Shown here piece by piece: positions 52,410-62,408 of a stretch of DNA of 64,000 nucleotides (the first letter of the stretch is position 1; every line of letters starts with the position of its first letter). The notes below the pieces were generated by a model. The model made no database searches and was not told the DNA's origin. It saw only the letters and a program-made list of their open reading frames with translations. Source of the stretch: Lewinella cohaerens DSM 23179 (GTDB taxonomy: Bacteria; Bacteroidota; Bacteroidia; Chitinophagales; Saprospiraceae); NCBI RefSeq assembly GCF_000379805.1, contig NZ_KB903550.1:35535-99534 (forward strand). The letters are read 5' to 3'. The translations under genes and the position numbers were made by a program.

Positions 52410-53150
52410 TTAAAAAATAATCTCTTTCACCTTCTGCGCATAGCTACGACTCACCCTTACGGTATTACCATTTTGCATACGTACGTCGTAGATATGCCCC
52501 TCGCGAAAGACTTCTTTTACATAATTTATGTTGATGATGGTAGAGCGATGGATGCGTAAGAAAAATTGAGGGTCCAGCTTCGTTTCAATTTGCCCAATAC
52601 CGTGTTGACTAAGGAGGCGTTGCCCGGAGGTGATTAAGCTACTATAATCTCCTTCCGCGCTTATATATTGAATGTCTGCCACATTTACGGCTACGAGTTT
52701 GTTGCCTTTTGCAACCAGAATCTTACCTGGATATGCATTCTTCTCTTTTTCATCCATCATCGCCTGAGTGAGCTGCAAAACGGCCTCTTGTGGTTGGTGA
52801 AGTCGTTTGTTCAGATGAGATATCGCCGCATCAAAACGCTCGCGGGTGTAAGGCTTCAGGAGGTAGTCTACAGCGTGCAATTCAAAAGCTTTGAGTGCAT
52901 ACTGATCGAAGGCTGTAGCGAAGATGATAAGTGGTAGTTCATCCAGATGGGTAAGGACTTCCAGTCCCGTCAGGCCAGGCATCTGTACGTCTAAGAAAAT
53001 CAATTCGGGCCGCAGTTCTTTGATCAGGCGCACAGCATCTACCCCATTATTGGCCTCCCCTACGACAACTAACTCAGGGTGACGGGTAAGGTATTCTCGT
53101 AATAATTGCCGGGCTGGGGCTTCGTCGTCAATGAGGATTACTTTCTGCAT
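52410..53150 (-). CDS. LytTR-type response regulator
   Basis: The 246-residue protein has a receiver domain with D-D-E-A-P-A-R and phosphoacceptor Asp54 in I-F-L-D-V-Q-M-P-G, then a LytTR DNA-binding domain from about residue 140 (V-A-V-N-V-A-D-I-Q-Y-I-S-A-E-G-D-Y, F-L-R-I-H-R-S-T-I-I-N). It is the cognate partner of the LytS-type kinase, whose coding sequence overlaps its start by 23 bases. Target genes are unknown. The barrel gene directly downstream (52312) is a candidate. Confidence 0.95.
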   Translation of the reverse strand: MQKVILIDDEAPARQLLREYLTRHPELVVVGEANNGVDAVRLIKELRPELIFLDVQMPGLTGLEVLTHLDELPLIIFATAFDQYALKAFELHAVDYLLKPYTRERFDAAISHLNKRLHQPQEAVLQLTQAMMDEKEKNAYPGKILVAKGNKLVAVNVADIQYISAEGDYSSLITSGQRLLSQHGIGQIETKLDPQFFLRIHRSTIININYVKEVFREGHIYDVRMQNGNTVRVSRSYAQKVKEIIF

Positions 53151-54201
53151 GGTAAATTTCTCTGGGGATGATAATGTTTATGGAGGAGCCTTGGGGATGG
53201 ATAGGACTAACAACAAGTTCACTACCGTATCTCAGTTGGAGCCTCCTACGGGTATTACTTAAGCCAATACCTTGTCCACTCGTTTTAGCATTAGCGGTAA
53301 ATCCGACACCGGTATCGCTAATATTGATATGGATTTGCCCTCCTATTTCTTCAATAATTATCGCAATAGAGCCACCGTCCACCAACGGACTGATTCCATG
53401 ACGAATAGCATTCTCCACTAAGGGTTGGAGGAGCATAGGTATCACTGGGGCATCCTCGGCACGCGGATCAAGTTGAATTTTGATCTGTAGGCGATCTCCG
53501 AAGCGGGCCTGCTCTAGTTGAAGGTATTTTTTAACAAAATCAACTTCCACTTTCAATGGAACAACTTCTTGGTTGCTGGCCCAGAGCTGGTATCGAAATA
53601 AATCGGCCAGGTCGGCGATCAATTCGCGGGTGTACTCCTGTTCCGGGGGGACCGAAGCACTAATAGTATTAAAGGTGTTATACAAAAAATGAGGATTAAG
53701 TTGAGCTTTTAGGGCTGTCAACTCACTTTGTAAGGCCGTTTGTTTGAGCATCGCTTCCCGCTGTTGACTTTCCTGTACTTTTTGATAATAATCATAGGTG
53801 TGGAAAATACCGAATTGTAAAACATAGAACAGTGCGGGGATATAGATATCCCACCATTCGCCTGGCCCTCTCAGATAACCGAGTCCGAGTGCGGTGCACA
53901 ATGCATAATAAAGTTGCTGCCACCCTTTTACAAAAATGGGTAGCAGCAGCAAATGCAACAGTATTTTTGAACTTAACTGCCAATTAACTAAGCGTCGAAA
54001 CATTAACCACCAAATAGGAAGGGTAAGCAAGCCTTTGAGTGGGTAATCCATAAAGACCTGATATTGATAGTAACCGTTTCCCGAGGTTATTCCACTCGAC
54101 CAATTGATCGCCAGGAAATAAAAAACGGCAAAGGCAGCATAAAATCCTGCTACCAATAACATTTCTCGAGACCAGATGATATGGCGAAAACTCTTTTGCA
54201 T
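53128..54201 (-). CDS. LytS-type sensor histidine kinase (His_kinase family)
   Basis: This 357-residue kinase has four hydrophobic segments within residues 14-140 (about 14-34, 57-71, 79-100, 118-138). A cytoplasmic coiled stretch with Q-L-N-P-H-F-L-Y-N-T-F-N (His171) follows, and then the ATPase domain with N-A-I-R-H-G-I and D-T-G-V-G-F-x-x-N. The reading frame overlaps the regulator gene by 23 bases, showing co-translation. The signal sensed by the membrane part is unknown. Confidence 0.95.
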   Translation of the reverse strand: MQKSFRHIIWSREMLLVAGFYAAFAVFYFLAINWSSGITSGNGYYQYQVFMDYPLKGLLTLPIWWLMFRRLVNWQLSSKILLHLLLLPIFVKGWQQLYYALCTALGLGYLRGPGEWWDIYIPALFYVLQFGIFHTYDYYQKVQESQQREAMLKQTALQSELTALKAQLNPHFLYNTFNTISASVPPEQEYTRELIADLADLFRYQLWASNQEVVPLKVEVDFVKKYLQLEQARFGDRLQIKIQLDPRAEDAPVIPMLLQPLVENAIRHGISPLVDGGSIAIIIEEIGGQIHINISDTGVGFTANAKTSGQGIGLSNTRRRLQLRYGSELVVSPIHPQGSSINIIIPREIYHAESNPH

Positions 54202-54468
54202 ACGCTAAGCTCCGGTTTTTTTCTTGTATCTCTATTCTCTAATCGATGAATAGCCAATAGCGCCGATGAATAGACAAAGGTAATGGTCGCTCTTTATCGA
54301 ATAGGTAGTGCGCTCTCTGATACGGGAATTAAAATCCCTCATTGATTGGTGTCTAGATACCGCAGGTGATAGCGAACAGCCTGGTGCCGAGGAACGATGG
54401 CACGGCCCCAAGAAAGCAACTATTTGTAAAATGAAATAGACCTTAATGGTGGGAAAAACGCTATCATT
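54202..54468. other. Divergent control region between kinase and AraC-type genes
   Basis: This 267-base gap has no coding potential on either strand. It must hold the promoters for the LytS kinase gene (leftward) and the AraC-type gene (rightward). No clear inverted repeat or -7 consensus stood out. Confidence 0.4.
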
Positions 54469-55293
54469 TTGGAAAGTTCTGTTTATCATATTCAATCTCT
54501 GGCGCTGCGGCCTTTTGTGCAGTATGTATTGTTTAATTACGCGAAAAAAAGTACGTCAAAACAGCGCGTAACCTCGTTGCCTAATAGCAATTTTTGTTTG
54601 GGAATTACCAAGGGCAAGGAGCTCTTCAAGACGGAGGAAGGATTGGCTTTTCGCCCGAAACAGGGCTTAGGCACTTATCTCTCTGGCTTGTATACAGAGC
54701 CTCATGTTTTTTGCTGTACCGAGGAATTAGATGAAATTTGTATTGATTTTACCTTAGCAGGATATCATCGGTTTTTTGCTACGCCCCCCGCGATTTATCT
54801 TTTTTCGGAAGATTTGTTGTCACCTAATTTCGGGCCTCAGGCGGAGGCTTTTTTTGATCACCTTTTCGGTATTGAAGATCACTATGTGAGAGGTCTGGGT
54901 ATTGAGCAATTTCTGTTGTTTAGGATGCGGGCTAATGTGAGGGAAGTACCAGCTTATTTGCATGTTTTTACTAGTTGTGCGCCCTTGAGTACGGTGTCGT
55001 CATTAGCAGGGAAACTGCAATATTCGGAAAGAAAACTGCAACGACTATGTGCTAAAGAACTGGCGGTGTCTCCTAAGCAATTGCTGCGAATATTACGATT
55101 CAGGAATTTGTTGGACGTGTTGGGTAACAGTGTGGGAGGAAACATTAATTGGGAGGTGCTTGCCTATGATAATGGGTATTTTGACTATAGTCATTTGCAT
55201 AGAGACTTCCAGCAGCTTACGGGGAGGTCGCCGGTAATGTTTTCAAAGGATAGTAGGAAAATAGATGCAACTGTGACGGTTTGTCTGGAGTGA
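54469..55293 (+). CDS. AraC family transcription regulator
   Basis: The 274-residue protein has an N-terminal region with E-S-S-V-Y-H-I-Q-S-L-A-L-R-P-F-V-Q-Y, typical of DUF6597-like AraC regulators. A C-terminal helix-turn-helix pair covers about 180-265 (L-A-G-K-L-Q-Y-S-E-R-K-L-Q-R-L, G-Y-F-D-Y-S-H-L-H-R-D-F-Q-Q-L-T-G-R-S-P). The only usable start is a TTG at 54469, as no in-frame ATG lies between it and the upstream stop. It probably senses a metabolite, but there is no clue which. Confidence 0.85.
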   Translation: MESSVYHIQSLALRPFVQYVLFNYAKKSTSKQRVTSLPNSNFCLGITKGKELFKTEEGLAFRPKQGLGTYLSGLYTEPHVFCCTEELDEICIDFTLAGYHRFFATPPAIYLFSEDLLSPNFGPQAEAFFDHLFGIEDHYVRGLGIEQFLLFRMRANVREVPAYLHVFTSCAPLSTVSSLAGKLQYSERKLQRLCAKELAVSPKQLLRILRFRNLLDVLGNSVGGNINWEVLAYDNGYFDYSHLHRDFQQLTGRSPVMFSKDSRKIDATVTVCLE

Positions 55294-55403
55294 ATTAACA
55301 GCTGATGTCGGTTTTTTACTTGTTATCAAAATGGTTTTGTCATTATCATTGTCATGGTATTTTATACAAGCCTCGTGTTGGAGGTCTTAAAACCAGATGA
55401 ACA

Positions 55404-56687
55404 ATGAAAAACACTTATTTCACTTTACTTTGTATGTTCTTGATTCACCTGCTATCCGCACAAGAAGAGGCGCGACTGACGGAGCAGGATAAGCTTTACG
55501 GCCTTGCCCAGCTATGGAAAGGCGTGGATAAAAATTTTGCATTCTTTGATCAGGTGCCAGAGCTGGATTGGGATAGTATGTATTACGCGAACATTCCACT
55601 GGTACAAGCCACAGGTAATGATTATGAATATGTGCGCTTATTGCAGCGGATATGCCACGAGTTGCAAGATGGGCACACCAGGGTTTATCTTCCACAATAC
55701 CTAAATCAGAAGCGTAATCGGCCAGCGATTTATACAGATATAATCGAGGGGCGCGTATTTGTAACGGATGTCATCAATGACACCATTGCGGCTTTGGGAG
55801 TAGCCCCTAAAATGGAGATACTTAAAATTGATGGCGTGCCGGTAAAGGAATATGCGGAAGCAAATGTAAAGCCGTACGCCTTCTCCTCGACTGCGCAGGA
55901 TATGGACGTTCGCTTGTATGCTTACCAATTGTTGGAAGGGTGGAGTGATGATCCTGCTACATTGACGCTCAAAACACCCGTCGGGACAATCATTGAGCGC
56001 GATTTGCCGCGCAACCTACAGCGCAACCACCCTCAAAGTGGGATCATGTCTTTTGAACGACTGGACAATGGTATGGGAGTGCTTACGATCCGTCGTTTTT
56101 GGGGAGATGATTTTCAAACGGTCTTTGATAGTATTTTCCCATTGTTGAAAGATACCAAAGGACTGATTGTGGATGTGAGAAAAAACGATGGCGGTAACTC
56201 TGATAATGCGGTTTACGTTATGAGCCATTTGTCTTCAAAGTCGTTCTATACCTCCAATTGGTCTACGCCTGTGTATAATGCGGCTTATGATTCGTGGGGG
56301 CGTGACCAGGAATGGTACGGTGAGCCGGGGGAATTGGTAGAACCTGATGGTAGCATTACGCCTTATCAGCAGCCGATTGCGATGTTGATAGGCGCGCGGA
56401 CTTATTCGGCTGGTGAGGATTTTTGTTCTTATTATCAACAAGCGGACATTGGACCAATGATTGGCTCGTTAACTGCCGGAAGTACGGGGAACCCAACGGG
56501 GATTAACCTGGTAAAGGATGTGTGGGCGCAGGTTTGTACAAAACGAGATGTGTTTTACGACGGTACTGAGTTTGTAGGGATAGGCGTTAAGCCAGATATC
56601 GCGGTGGCATCTACGGCAGAGGATTACCTGAGTGGGAAGGACACGGTGTTGGCAGCAGCCATTGCTTATTTGTTAGAGAAGCAATGA
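55404..56687 (+). CDS. S41 family peptidase
   Basis: The 427-residue protein has a signal peptide (L-I-H-L-L-S-A-Q, cleavage near residue 20), then a short helical N-domain, D-G-H-T-R-V-Y near residue 95, and the S41 domain with L-I-V-D-V-R-K-N-D-G-G-N and the catalytic Ser in T-Y-S-A-G-E-D. It is a second S41 gene, distinct from the one at 17.8 kb in length and motif details. Location is probably periplasmic or outer membrane. It follows the AraC regulator at 110 bases. Confidence 0.9.
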   Translation: MKNTYFTLLCMFLIHLLSAQEEARLTEQDKLYGLAQLWKGVDKNFAFFDQVPELDWDSMYYANIPLVQATGNDYEYVRLLQRICHELQDGHTRVYLPQYLNQKRNRPAIYTDIIEGRVFVTDVINDTIAALGVAPKMEILKIDGVPVKEYAEANVKPYAFSSTAQDMDVRLYAYQLLEGWSDDPATLTLKTPVGTIIERDLPRNLQRNHPQSGIMSFERLDNGMGVLTIRRFWGDDFQTVFDSIFPLLKDTKGLIVDVRKNDGGNSDNAVYVMSHLSSKSFYTSNWSTPVYNAAYDSWGRDQEWYGEPGELVEPDGSITPYQQPIAMLIGARTYSAGEDFCSYYQQADIGPMIGSLTAGSTGNPTGINLVKDVWAQVCTKRDVFYDGTEFVGIGVKPDIAVASTAEDYLSGKDTVLAAAIAYLLEKQ

Positions 56688-56702
56688 AAAAACTAGCCTG
56701 TC

Positions 56703-58040
56703 CTATGATTTTAAGAAAGCAAGTGCCCGGGCTAACCCCCGGCGCTTTTTTAGCGTAAGCTGTTTGCCACTTTTCTGATTGTAAATCTTCACCAGTTCTG
56801 TTTCGTACTGGTCATAGAATTCTGGATCGAAATTGGCGAGGCCTAGGTTTTGCAGAACTTCTTCGATGTCCGTTTTTTGTGCCAGCCACTTTTCGCAGAC
56901 TTCATGGCGGTAGCGAACGCCCATGAGGTTGAAGCCGCGAATATGGCCATCGTTGGCGTCGTAATTGATACGCACTGCTTTTTCGCCGTCTTCGTGTTCC
57001 CAGTAAAGGGTGTCCATATCGTCGGGCATCTTGGCGGGAACGTCACCGTAGACCTGGTATTCAATGTCTACGAATTTAGCAGAGTTAAACCAGATGCCAG
57101 GATCATAAGCAGTTGGTTGCCCGCAGATGTTATAGGCAGCAACTTCTCCCATCATCCGGCCAGTGTACCATATTGCTTCGATGGGGCGCCGACCTGGTCG
57201 AGCTTCCCTGAGTTGGGCACAGTCACCGATAGCATATACATTCGGGAGGTTCGTTTCCAGATTTTCATTGATTAAAATTCCTCGGCCTATTTCCAGGTCG
57301 GTGTCTTTTAGGAAGGCTACGTTGGGGCTGACCCCAGCTGTAAGGCCTACGTAGCCGCAATCAATCCGTTCTCCAGTATTGGTGATGACCGCAGTGGCCC
57401 TGCCCTGCCCGTCATCAATGATTTCTTTTAATTCTGTTTCCAGGCGCAGGTCAATGCCGCTTTTTTTGATGTGGCGATTGATCATGTCTGATTCTTCCGG
57501 TGGGAGGACGTTGCTCCAGTAGCTTTTTTCCCGAACCAAAAAAGTGACAGGAATATGGCGAGAGTGAAACATTTCAGCCATCTCAATTCCAATCAAGCCT
57601 CCACCAACAATCACGGCTTGCTTTAGTCCCTCGCTATGCGCTTCCATGTTTTCGAGGTCTTGATAGCTATATAGCCCGCCCACGCCTTCGAGGTCCTGAC
57701 CCGGCCAACCAAATTTGTTGGGCTTGCTACCCAGTGCGAGGACTAATTTGTCGTAAGGCATGTTTTCGCCACTTTTAAAATGTAGCAACTGATTGGTGAA
57801 ATCAATATTTTCAACGTAGCCTTTCTTGAGGTCTATATTATTTTTTTTCCAAAAATGAGGCTCATAGGGTTGGGTGTCAGAAAACCGCATATGTCCCATG
57901 TAGATATACATGAGTGCCGTACGAGAGAAAAAATAGTCAGTTTCTCCGGAAATCAAGGTAATTTCGTGATCACTTTGCTTTCGCAAAAAACGAGCAGCAG
58001 TAACCCCGCTAATTCCATTTCCGATAATCGCAATATGCAT
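56703..58040 (-). CDS. NAD(P)/FAD-dependent oxidoreductase
   Basis: The 445-residue flavoprotein has the FAD-binding G-N-G-I-S-G-V-T-A-A near residue 7. The NAD(P)-binding G-G-G-L-I-G-I-E-M-A-E sits near 147. Y-A-I-G-D-C-A-Q near 270 is the late FAD contact. The type is like NADH-rubredoxin or nitrite reductase flavoproteins. A C-terminal extension of about 90 residues with L-K-K-R-R-G-L-A-R-A-L differs from the short forms. The electron acceptor cannot be told. It converges on the S41 gene. Confidence 0.9.
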   Translation of the reverse strand: MHIAIIGNGISGVTAARFLRKQSDHEITLISGETDYFFSRTALMYIYMGHMRFSDTQPYEPHFWKKNNIDLKKGYVENIDFTNQLLHFKSGENMPYDKLVLALGSKPNKFGWPGQDLEGVGGLYSYQDLENMEAHSEGLKQAVIVGGGLIGIEMAEMFHSRHIPVTFLVREKSYWSNVLPPEESDMINRHIKKSGIDLRLETELKEIIDDGQGRATAVITNTGERIDCGYVGLTAGVSPNVAFLKDTDLEIGRGILINENLETNLPNVYAIGDCAQLREARPGRRPIEAIWYTGRMMGEVAAYNICGQPTAYDPGIWFNSAKFVDIEYQVYGDVPAKMPDDMDTLYWEHEDGEKAVRINYDANDGHIRGFNLMGVRYRHEVCEKWLAQKTDIEEVLQNLGLANFDPEFYDQYETELVKIYNQKSGKQLTLKKRRGLARALAFLKS

Positions 58041-58271
58041 GAAAGGTGGTTTTGTAGTTCTGACAAGGTAATGTTTTCCATTAAAAACTGTATTGTGATA
58101 TCGATGATAATCAAGCGGAAGGGTCCGGTTGTGGACAATCTTTCTTATTTTCGTTATTAGTACATCAATTATGTTCTTGCCGCCCTTTATTATTTCGTTT
58201 TTCCCTTAATCTTTACAAACTTTGTCGGAAAGGTGTCATACCCTTGCTTCAGAATGAATTAGCTTTGGCCT

Positions 58272-60083
58272 ATGTTTAGTTGGATCGAACGCGCATTGGT
58301 GGTTTTCATAGCTGGCCTATTCTTGTCTTCAGGAATTAGTGCCCAAACCATTGTTAGTACTAGTCCACAGAATAAACGTGCTATTGTCGAAGAATTTGGG
58401 GGTATTTACTGTGTTTATTGCCCTCATGGTCACCAGGTTTTACAAAACCTTGATGAAGACTTAGGAGATAATCTGGTGCTTGTCAATTATCAAACCGGTC
58501 CTTATGCTATCCCCATTGGCGATGACCTCGATTTAGGGAATGACTACAGTTTCTTGTTAGAAGAACAATCCCAGCTCAGTGGTTACCCTGCTGCAACGGT
58601 TAATCGCCACGTTTTTCCAGGATTAGAGCAAAGTGTACCTGGTGCTACTGCACTTGGACGAGGAGAATGGCCGGAAGCTATAGGTGAAATTCTTGCTCAA
58701 ACTGCACCCGTGAATATTGCAGCCACTGCAACCTTGAATATCTCTACCCGGCAACTTGAACTTTACATAGAGTATTACTATACGGCCAATGTTCCACTTA
58801 ATACGAATCGTTTACATGTAGCGATTTTACAAAACAATGTTCTAGCTCCGCAGCATGGAGGAAATGCGGGAGATTTTTACACACATCAGCACCTTTTTCG
58901 AGAGTTTTTGACAGGGCAAGAAGGCCATATTATTACAACTACTTCGGAAGGTACATTCGGTAGCCTAACTTATAATCTTGATCTTCCTATTTATTATCGA
59001 GATGTTTGGATGGACCCTGTAAATATTGAATTGGCAGTCTTTATCAGCGAGGACGAACAAGAAGTGCTTAACGCCATAGAAGTCGCTCCGGTTTTGGTCT
59101 CAGATTATGCTACAGACGCTAATTTGATTGCAATTATTGCTACAGATGATACCTGCGATCCATTTCTTCCAGCAGAAATTATTTTCCGAAACGACGGGCA
59201 AGATATGCTGACGGCGTGTACTATTCATTACGGCATTACGGATGGCGTATCTAATACGGTTGAGTGGACAGGAGAGGTAGCTCCCTTGGAAGAGCTTACA
59301 TTGGAGTTGCCCCCCATTGAAACATTGTCAGGTTTGCCCAATAATACCTTTTATGTAATCTTGGAAAACCCTAATGACAGTGTTGACCCTACCAGCTTTA
59401 ATAATACGCGTGAGCATTACTTTTCACTAGCACCACAAGCAGAAGACCCATTTTTCGAACTGGCAATACGTACCGATGAGTTTGGATACGAATTGTACTG
59501 GGAGGTGATAAATGAATTTGGGGAGATATTAGTGAACGGAGGGAATCAGGTCGTTGGTGAAACCAATGGCGGGTCTCAAATTGCAACGCCGTCTGACCCC
59601 GGAGCTTACAATAGCAATGCTTTTATTATTGAAGAATTTTACCTTCCCTCCTCCGGTTGCTACGAGTTGCGACTACTAGATGACTACGGCGATGGCCTTT
59701 GTTGTTTCTATGGCAATGGCTTTTATAGGCTGCGCCAGCCCGATGGCAGCATACTCCTGCAAGGAGGTGAGTTCGGCTCCTTTGAAGAAAAGCATTTTAC
59801 CGTAGGGGCAATTACAAGCACTAGCTCAGTATTGAAGGAGAAAGAAACAGGCCCTGCCTTATTTCCCAACCCATTACAACAAGGGCAGGCAGTACAGCTC
59901 CTATGGCCGGAAATACCACCTGCTCGCTTTGAATGGCAGCTTTTTTCTGCCAATGGAACTGTATTGTTACAAGGGGATCAATCTCAGTTGCCACAGAATA
60001 ACCAACAACCGGCAGGTTATTATTTGTTACAAATCCGTTACGACGAACAATTACACACCCTACCCTTTATTGTGCAACCTTAG
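58272..60083 (+). CDS. Omp28-like protein with T9SS sorting domain
   Basis: The 603-residue protein has a signal peptide (ends near I-S-A-Q, residue 25). An Omp28/thioredoxin-like domain follows, with V-E-E-F-G-G-I-Y-C-V-Y-C-P-H-G (Cys47, Cys50). Beta-rich repeats fill the middle. Y-G-D-G-L-C-C-F-Y near residue 480 shows another Cys pair. The end has the type A sorting domain L-F-P-N-P-L (about residue 535) and a final beta strand. It is probably exported by the type IX system to the surface. Ligand and function are unknown. Confidence 0.88.
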   Translation: MFSWIERALVVFIAGLFLSSGISAQTIVSTSPQNKRAIVEEFGGIYCVYCPHGHQVLQNLDEDLGDNLVLVNYQTGPYAIPIGDDLDLGNDYSFLLEEQSQLSGYPAATVNRHVFPGLEQSVPGATALGRGEWPEAIGEILAQTAPVNIAATATLNISTRQLELYIEYYYTANVPLNTNRLHVAILQNNVLAPQHGGNAGDFYTHQHLFREFLTGQEGHIITTTSEGTFGSLTYNLDLPIYYRDVWMDPVNIELAVFISEDEQEVLNAIEVAPVLVSDYATDANLIAIIATDDTCDPFLPAEIIFRNDGQDMLTACTIHYGITDGVSNTVEWTGEVAPLEELTLELPPIETLSGLPNNTFYVILENPNDSVDPTSFNNTREHYFSLAPQAEDPFFELAIRTDEFGYELYWEVINEFGEILVNGGNQVVGETNGGSQIATPSDPGAYNSNAFIIEEFYLPSSGCYELRLLDDYGDGLCCFYGNGFYRLRQPDGSILLQGGEFGSFEEKHFTVGAITSTSSVLKEKETGPALFPNPLQQGQAVQLLWPEIPPARFEWQLFSANGTVLLQGDQSQLPQNNQQPAGYYLLQIRYDEQLHTLPFIVQP

Positions 60084-60097
60084 TCTCAATAATTCCT

Positions 60098-60126
60098 TTT
60101 GCCTTTGCTTTTTTGTACTAACTTTG
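60098..60126 (+). promoter_or_regulatory. Candidate promoter for the frameshifted sorting-domain gene
   Basis: TAACTTTG (60119-60126) is a full -7 match. TTTG (60098-60101) lies 17 bases upstream, slightly short of the usual 19-21. The transcript would start near 60132, about 60 bases before the ATG. Confidence 0.4.
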
Positions 60127-60191
60127 TTGAATATGCCCAAACCACTTAGTACCGGGTATAACTTCAATACTTCACGCTGTATTAAGTCATT

Positions 60192-60930
60192 ATGAAGGCA
60201 AGCTTACTTTTTATTTTGGTGCTGGGTTTGGGTTTTTCTTTGACTGGGCAACAAGCCTTGAGCATTGAACCCGCTAATATCCGTAAACAGATCAGTATCA
60301 CCGCTAATGATGTCAACCATGAAGAGGTATTTAAAGTGGAGATCAAGAACCTTTCTAGTCGCCGTTTGCGGCTGCGGTGGGATAAAATAGTCGCCTACCA
60401 ACCTTATGCCTGGGAGAGTCAGATTTGTGATAAAGAAGCCAGCTACCCCCCCCTCTGTTACAAGTAACTATGATCCATTCCAAGGTGTCTTGGCACCTGT
60501 AGTCTTAGAAGCTGGGGAGTCCTTTGATCTGTTTTTCACCATCTCACCCTACAATACCACTGGCCAAAGTAAAGTGGAAATTGTATTCAGAGACATTGAC
60601 CGACCTGACAATATCTTGGGCACAGCTTCTTTTCAAGTAAGCCTTACCGACGCTGAAGACACAGCAAAATTGGCAGAGTTGGGTGGCCGGATTAAGGTAT
60701 ACCCTAATCCAGTACACGATCGCTTTTTTCTAACCAATACTCCCGAGCTCGGGCGAATTGATATTTACAACACCTTGGGGCGCAAGGTGCGTTCTTTCGA
60801 CAATCCCCAACCTGGGGATAGTTTTTTAGCGGGTGACCTTCCTCAGGGGGTCTATTTGCTTCATCTAGTGGATAGAAATGGTAAAGTCGTCCGTACGTTG
60901 CGTTTGCTACGCCGGGATTTCCGCCCTTAG
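60192..60930 (+). pseudogene. Type IX-sorted surface protein, frame broken at a run of eight C
   Basis: The first frame starts at ATG 60192 with a signal peptide (L-L-F-I-L-V-L-G-L-G-F) and runs to a stop at 60465-60467. The second frame, from 60454 to the stop ending at 60930, continues the same protein (V-T-S-N-Y-D-P-F-Q-G) and ends with a sorting domain (V-Y-P-N-P-V-H-D-R-F-F). Removing one C from the run at 60446-60453 joins the two into A-S-Y-P-P-S-V-T-S and a full protein of about 245 residues. The break is thus either a phase-variable tract or a sequencing error. Both halves otherwise look normal, so the gene is not decayed. No catalytic domain was recognised. Confidence 0.8.
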
Positions 60931-61002
60931 CAGGAAGAAGGATATTCATCTAAAGACAAGTACCGTTGATCGAACTATTGCGTGCATTTTGCGCAGGTTT
61001 GC

Positions 61003-61010
61003 TAACTTTG
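61003..61010 (+). promoter_or_regulatory. -7 box before the ABC permease gene
   Basis: TAACTTTG fully matches TAnnTTTG. No clear TTTG element lies 19-21 bases upstream. The ATG of the permease gene is 125 bases further on. Confidence 0.35.
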
Positions 61011-61134
61011 ATTAGTTCGTATAGCTGTACCTGGCATTAAATGGGCTAAAAGCAAAAGGGGGACACCCTATCCATTTAGTGCGAGGTATGTGAATTGGAA
61101 GTGCCGGGTCGGTACCTCGAAAGCCCACTGTGTC

Positions 61135-62373
61135 ATGAATACCTTAGAAAACATAAGCATTGCATTTGGTTCAGTGCGTGATAATTGGCTTCGCGCCATT
61201 CTTACATTAGTCATCATAGCTTTTGGGATAATGGCGTTGGTAGGTATTCTGACCGCTATTGATACTGCTATCTTTTCCCTTAATGATAACCTGTCTTACT
61301 TGGGTGCGAATACCTTTGATATAGACCCCGCAGGGCGAGGAGTGAGTGGCCGCCGTGGTGGTCGCCAGCAAAAACAAGGAGATCCATTTAGTTACCACCA
61401 AGCGACCGAATTTAAAGAACGTTATGATTTTCCTTCCGATGTGTCTCTTTCCTTGTACTGCACAGGCTTGGCGACGATCAAATATGACAACGAAGAGAGC
61501 AACCCCAATGTAACCGTTTTTGGAATTGATGAAAACTACCTTGAAGCACGTGCTTTTAACCTAAAACATGGCCGGAATTTTACCAATAGGGAAGCTCGTA
61601 ATGGGGGGATGGTTACCATTATTGGTTCTGAAATGATTGATATGCTTTTTGCGGGTAACAGTGAGCGGGCGATGGGGAAATATGTTACGACGCCCAATGG
61701 CAAGTACCTTGTTATTGGCGTATTGGAAGAGAAAGGATCGTCGATGAACCAGAGTGAAGATCGGCGTATTCTCATCCCGCTTCAAACAGCAAAGCGTTAT
61801 TATGGGGCAGAACGTACAAACTACAGTATAATGGTGTCTGTAGCAGACGCCAGCCGGATTGATGCAGCCATCGGCGAAGCCACAACAACTTTACGCAATG
61901 TAAGGGGCCTCTCTGCCGGCGACGAAAACGATTTTGATATCTCGAAAAGTGATGGCTTGTTGGATATTATCAAAGAGAATACCGTTTATCTACGATTGGC
62001 GGCTATTAGTATTGGTTTTATTACCCTCCTGGGGGCTGCTATTGGCCTGATGAACATCATGCTCGTATCTGTGACGGAGCGAACTCGCGAAATTGGTATT
62101 CGTAAAGCACTGGGAGCAACCAGTAAAAATATTCTTATCCAGTTTTTAACAGAAGCAGTGGTTATCTGTCAGATTGGAGGAATCCTGGGTATTATCCTTG
62201 GCGTAATGATTGGCAACATTGTCAGCTTCCTCTTCGGGAGTGCTTTCCTTTTTCCATGGCTCTGGATTACGGTTGCGCTGATTACCTGTACGGCAGTAGG
62301 TTTACTATCGGGGCTCTATCCCGCATTACGGGCTGCTGCATTAGACCCTATTGAGTCGTTACGGTATGAATAA
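61135..62373 (+). CDS. ABC transporter permease (MacB/FtsX-like)
   Basis: I start at the ATG at 61135 (M-N-T-L-E-N-I-S-I). Codons back to 61090 are open but have no family fit. The 412 residues have a membrane helix at about 20-45, a long MacB-like periplasmic domain (about 50-270), and three further helices. E-R-T-R-E-I-G-I-R-K-A-L-G-A is the typical coupling segment, and the protein ends D-P-I-E-S-L-R-Y-E. No ATPase gene is adjacent. A Gly/Arg/Gln-rich stretch (S-G-R-R-G-G-R-Q-Q) lies after the first helix. The substrate is unknown. Confidence 0.9.
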   Translation: MNTLENISIAFGSVRDNWLRAILTLVIIAFGIMALVGILTAIDTAIFSLNDNLSYLGANTFDIDPAGRGVSGRRGGRQQKQGDPFSYHQATEFKERYDFPSDVSLSLYCTGLATIKYDNEESNPNVTVFGIDENYLEARAFNLKHGRNFTNREARNGGMVTIIGSEMIDMLFAGNSERAMGKYVTTPNGKYLVIGVLEEKGSSMNQSEDRRILIPLQTAKRYYGAERTNYSIMVSVADASRIDAAIGEATTTLRNVRGLSAGDENDFDISKSDGLLDIIKENTVYLRLAAISIGFITLLGAAIGLMNIMLVSVTERTREIGIRKALGATSKNILIQFLTEAVVICQIGGILGIILGVMIGNIVSFLFGSAFLFPWLWITVALITCTAVGLLSGLYPALRAAALDPIESLRYE

Positions 62374-62408
62374 AGTGGTCATTTTTGGCTATGCTACAAT
62401 GATTTTTT

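Noticed and set aside
53128..53150. Frameshift at the kinase-regulator junction
   Set aside because: The 23-base overlap joins two complete proteins with intact motifs; this is ordinary translational coupling.
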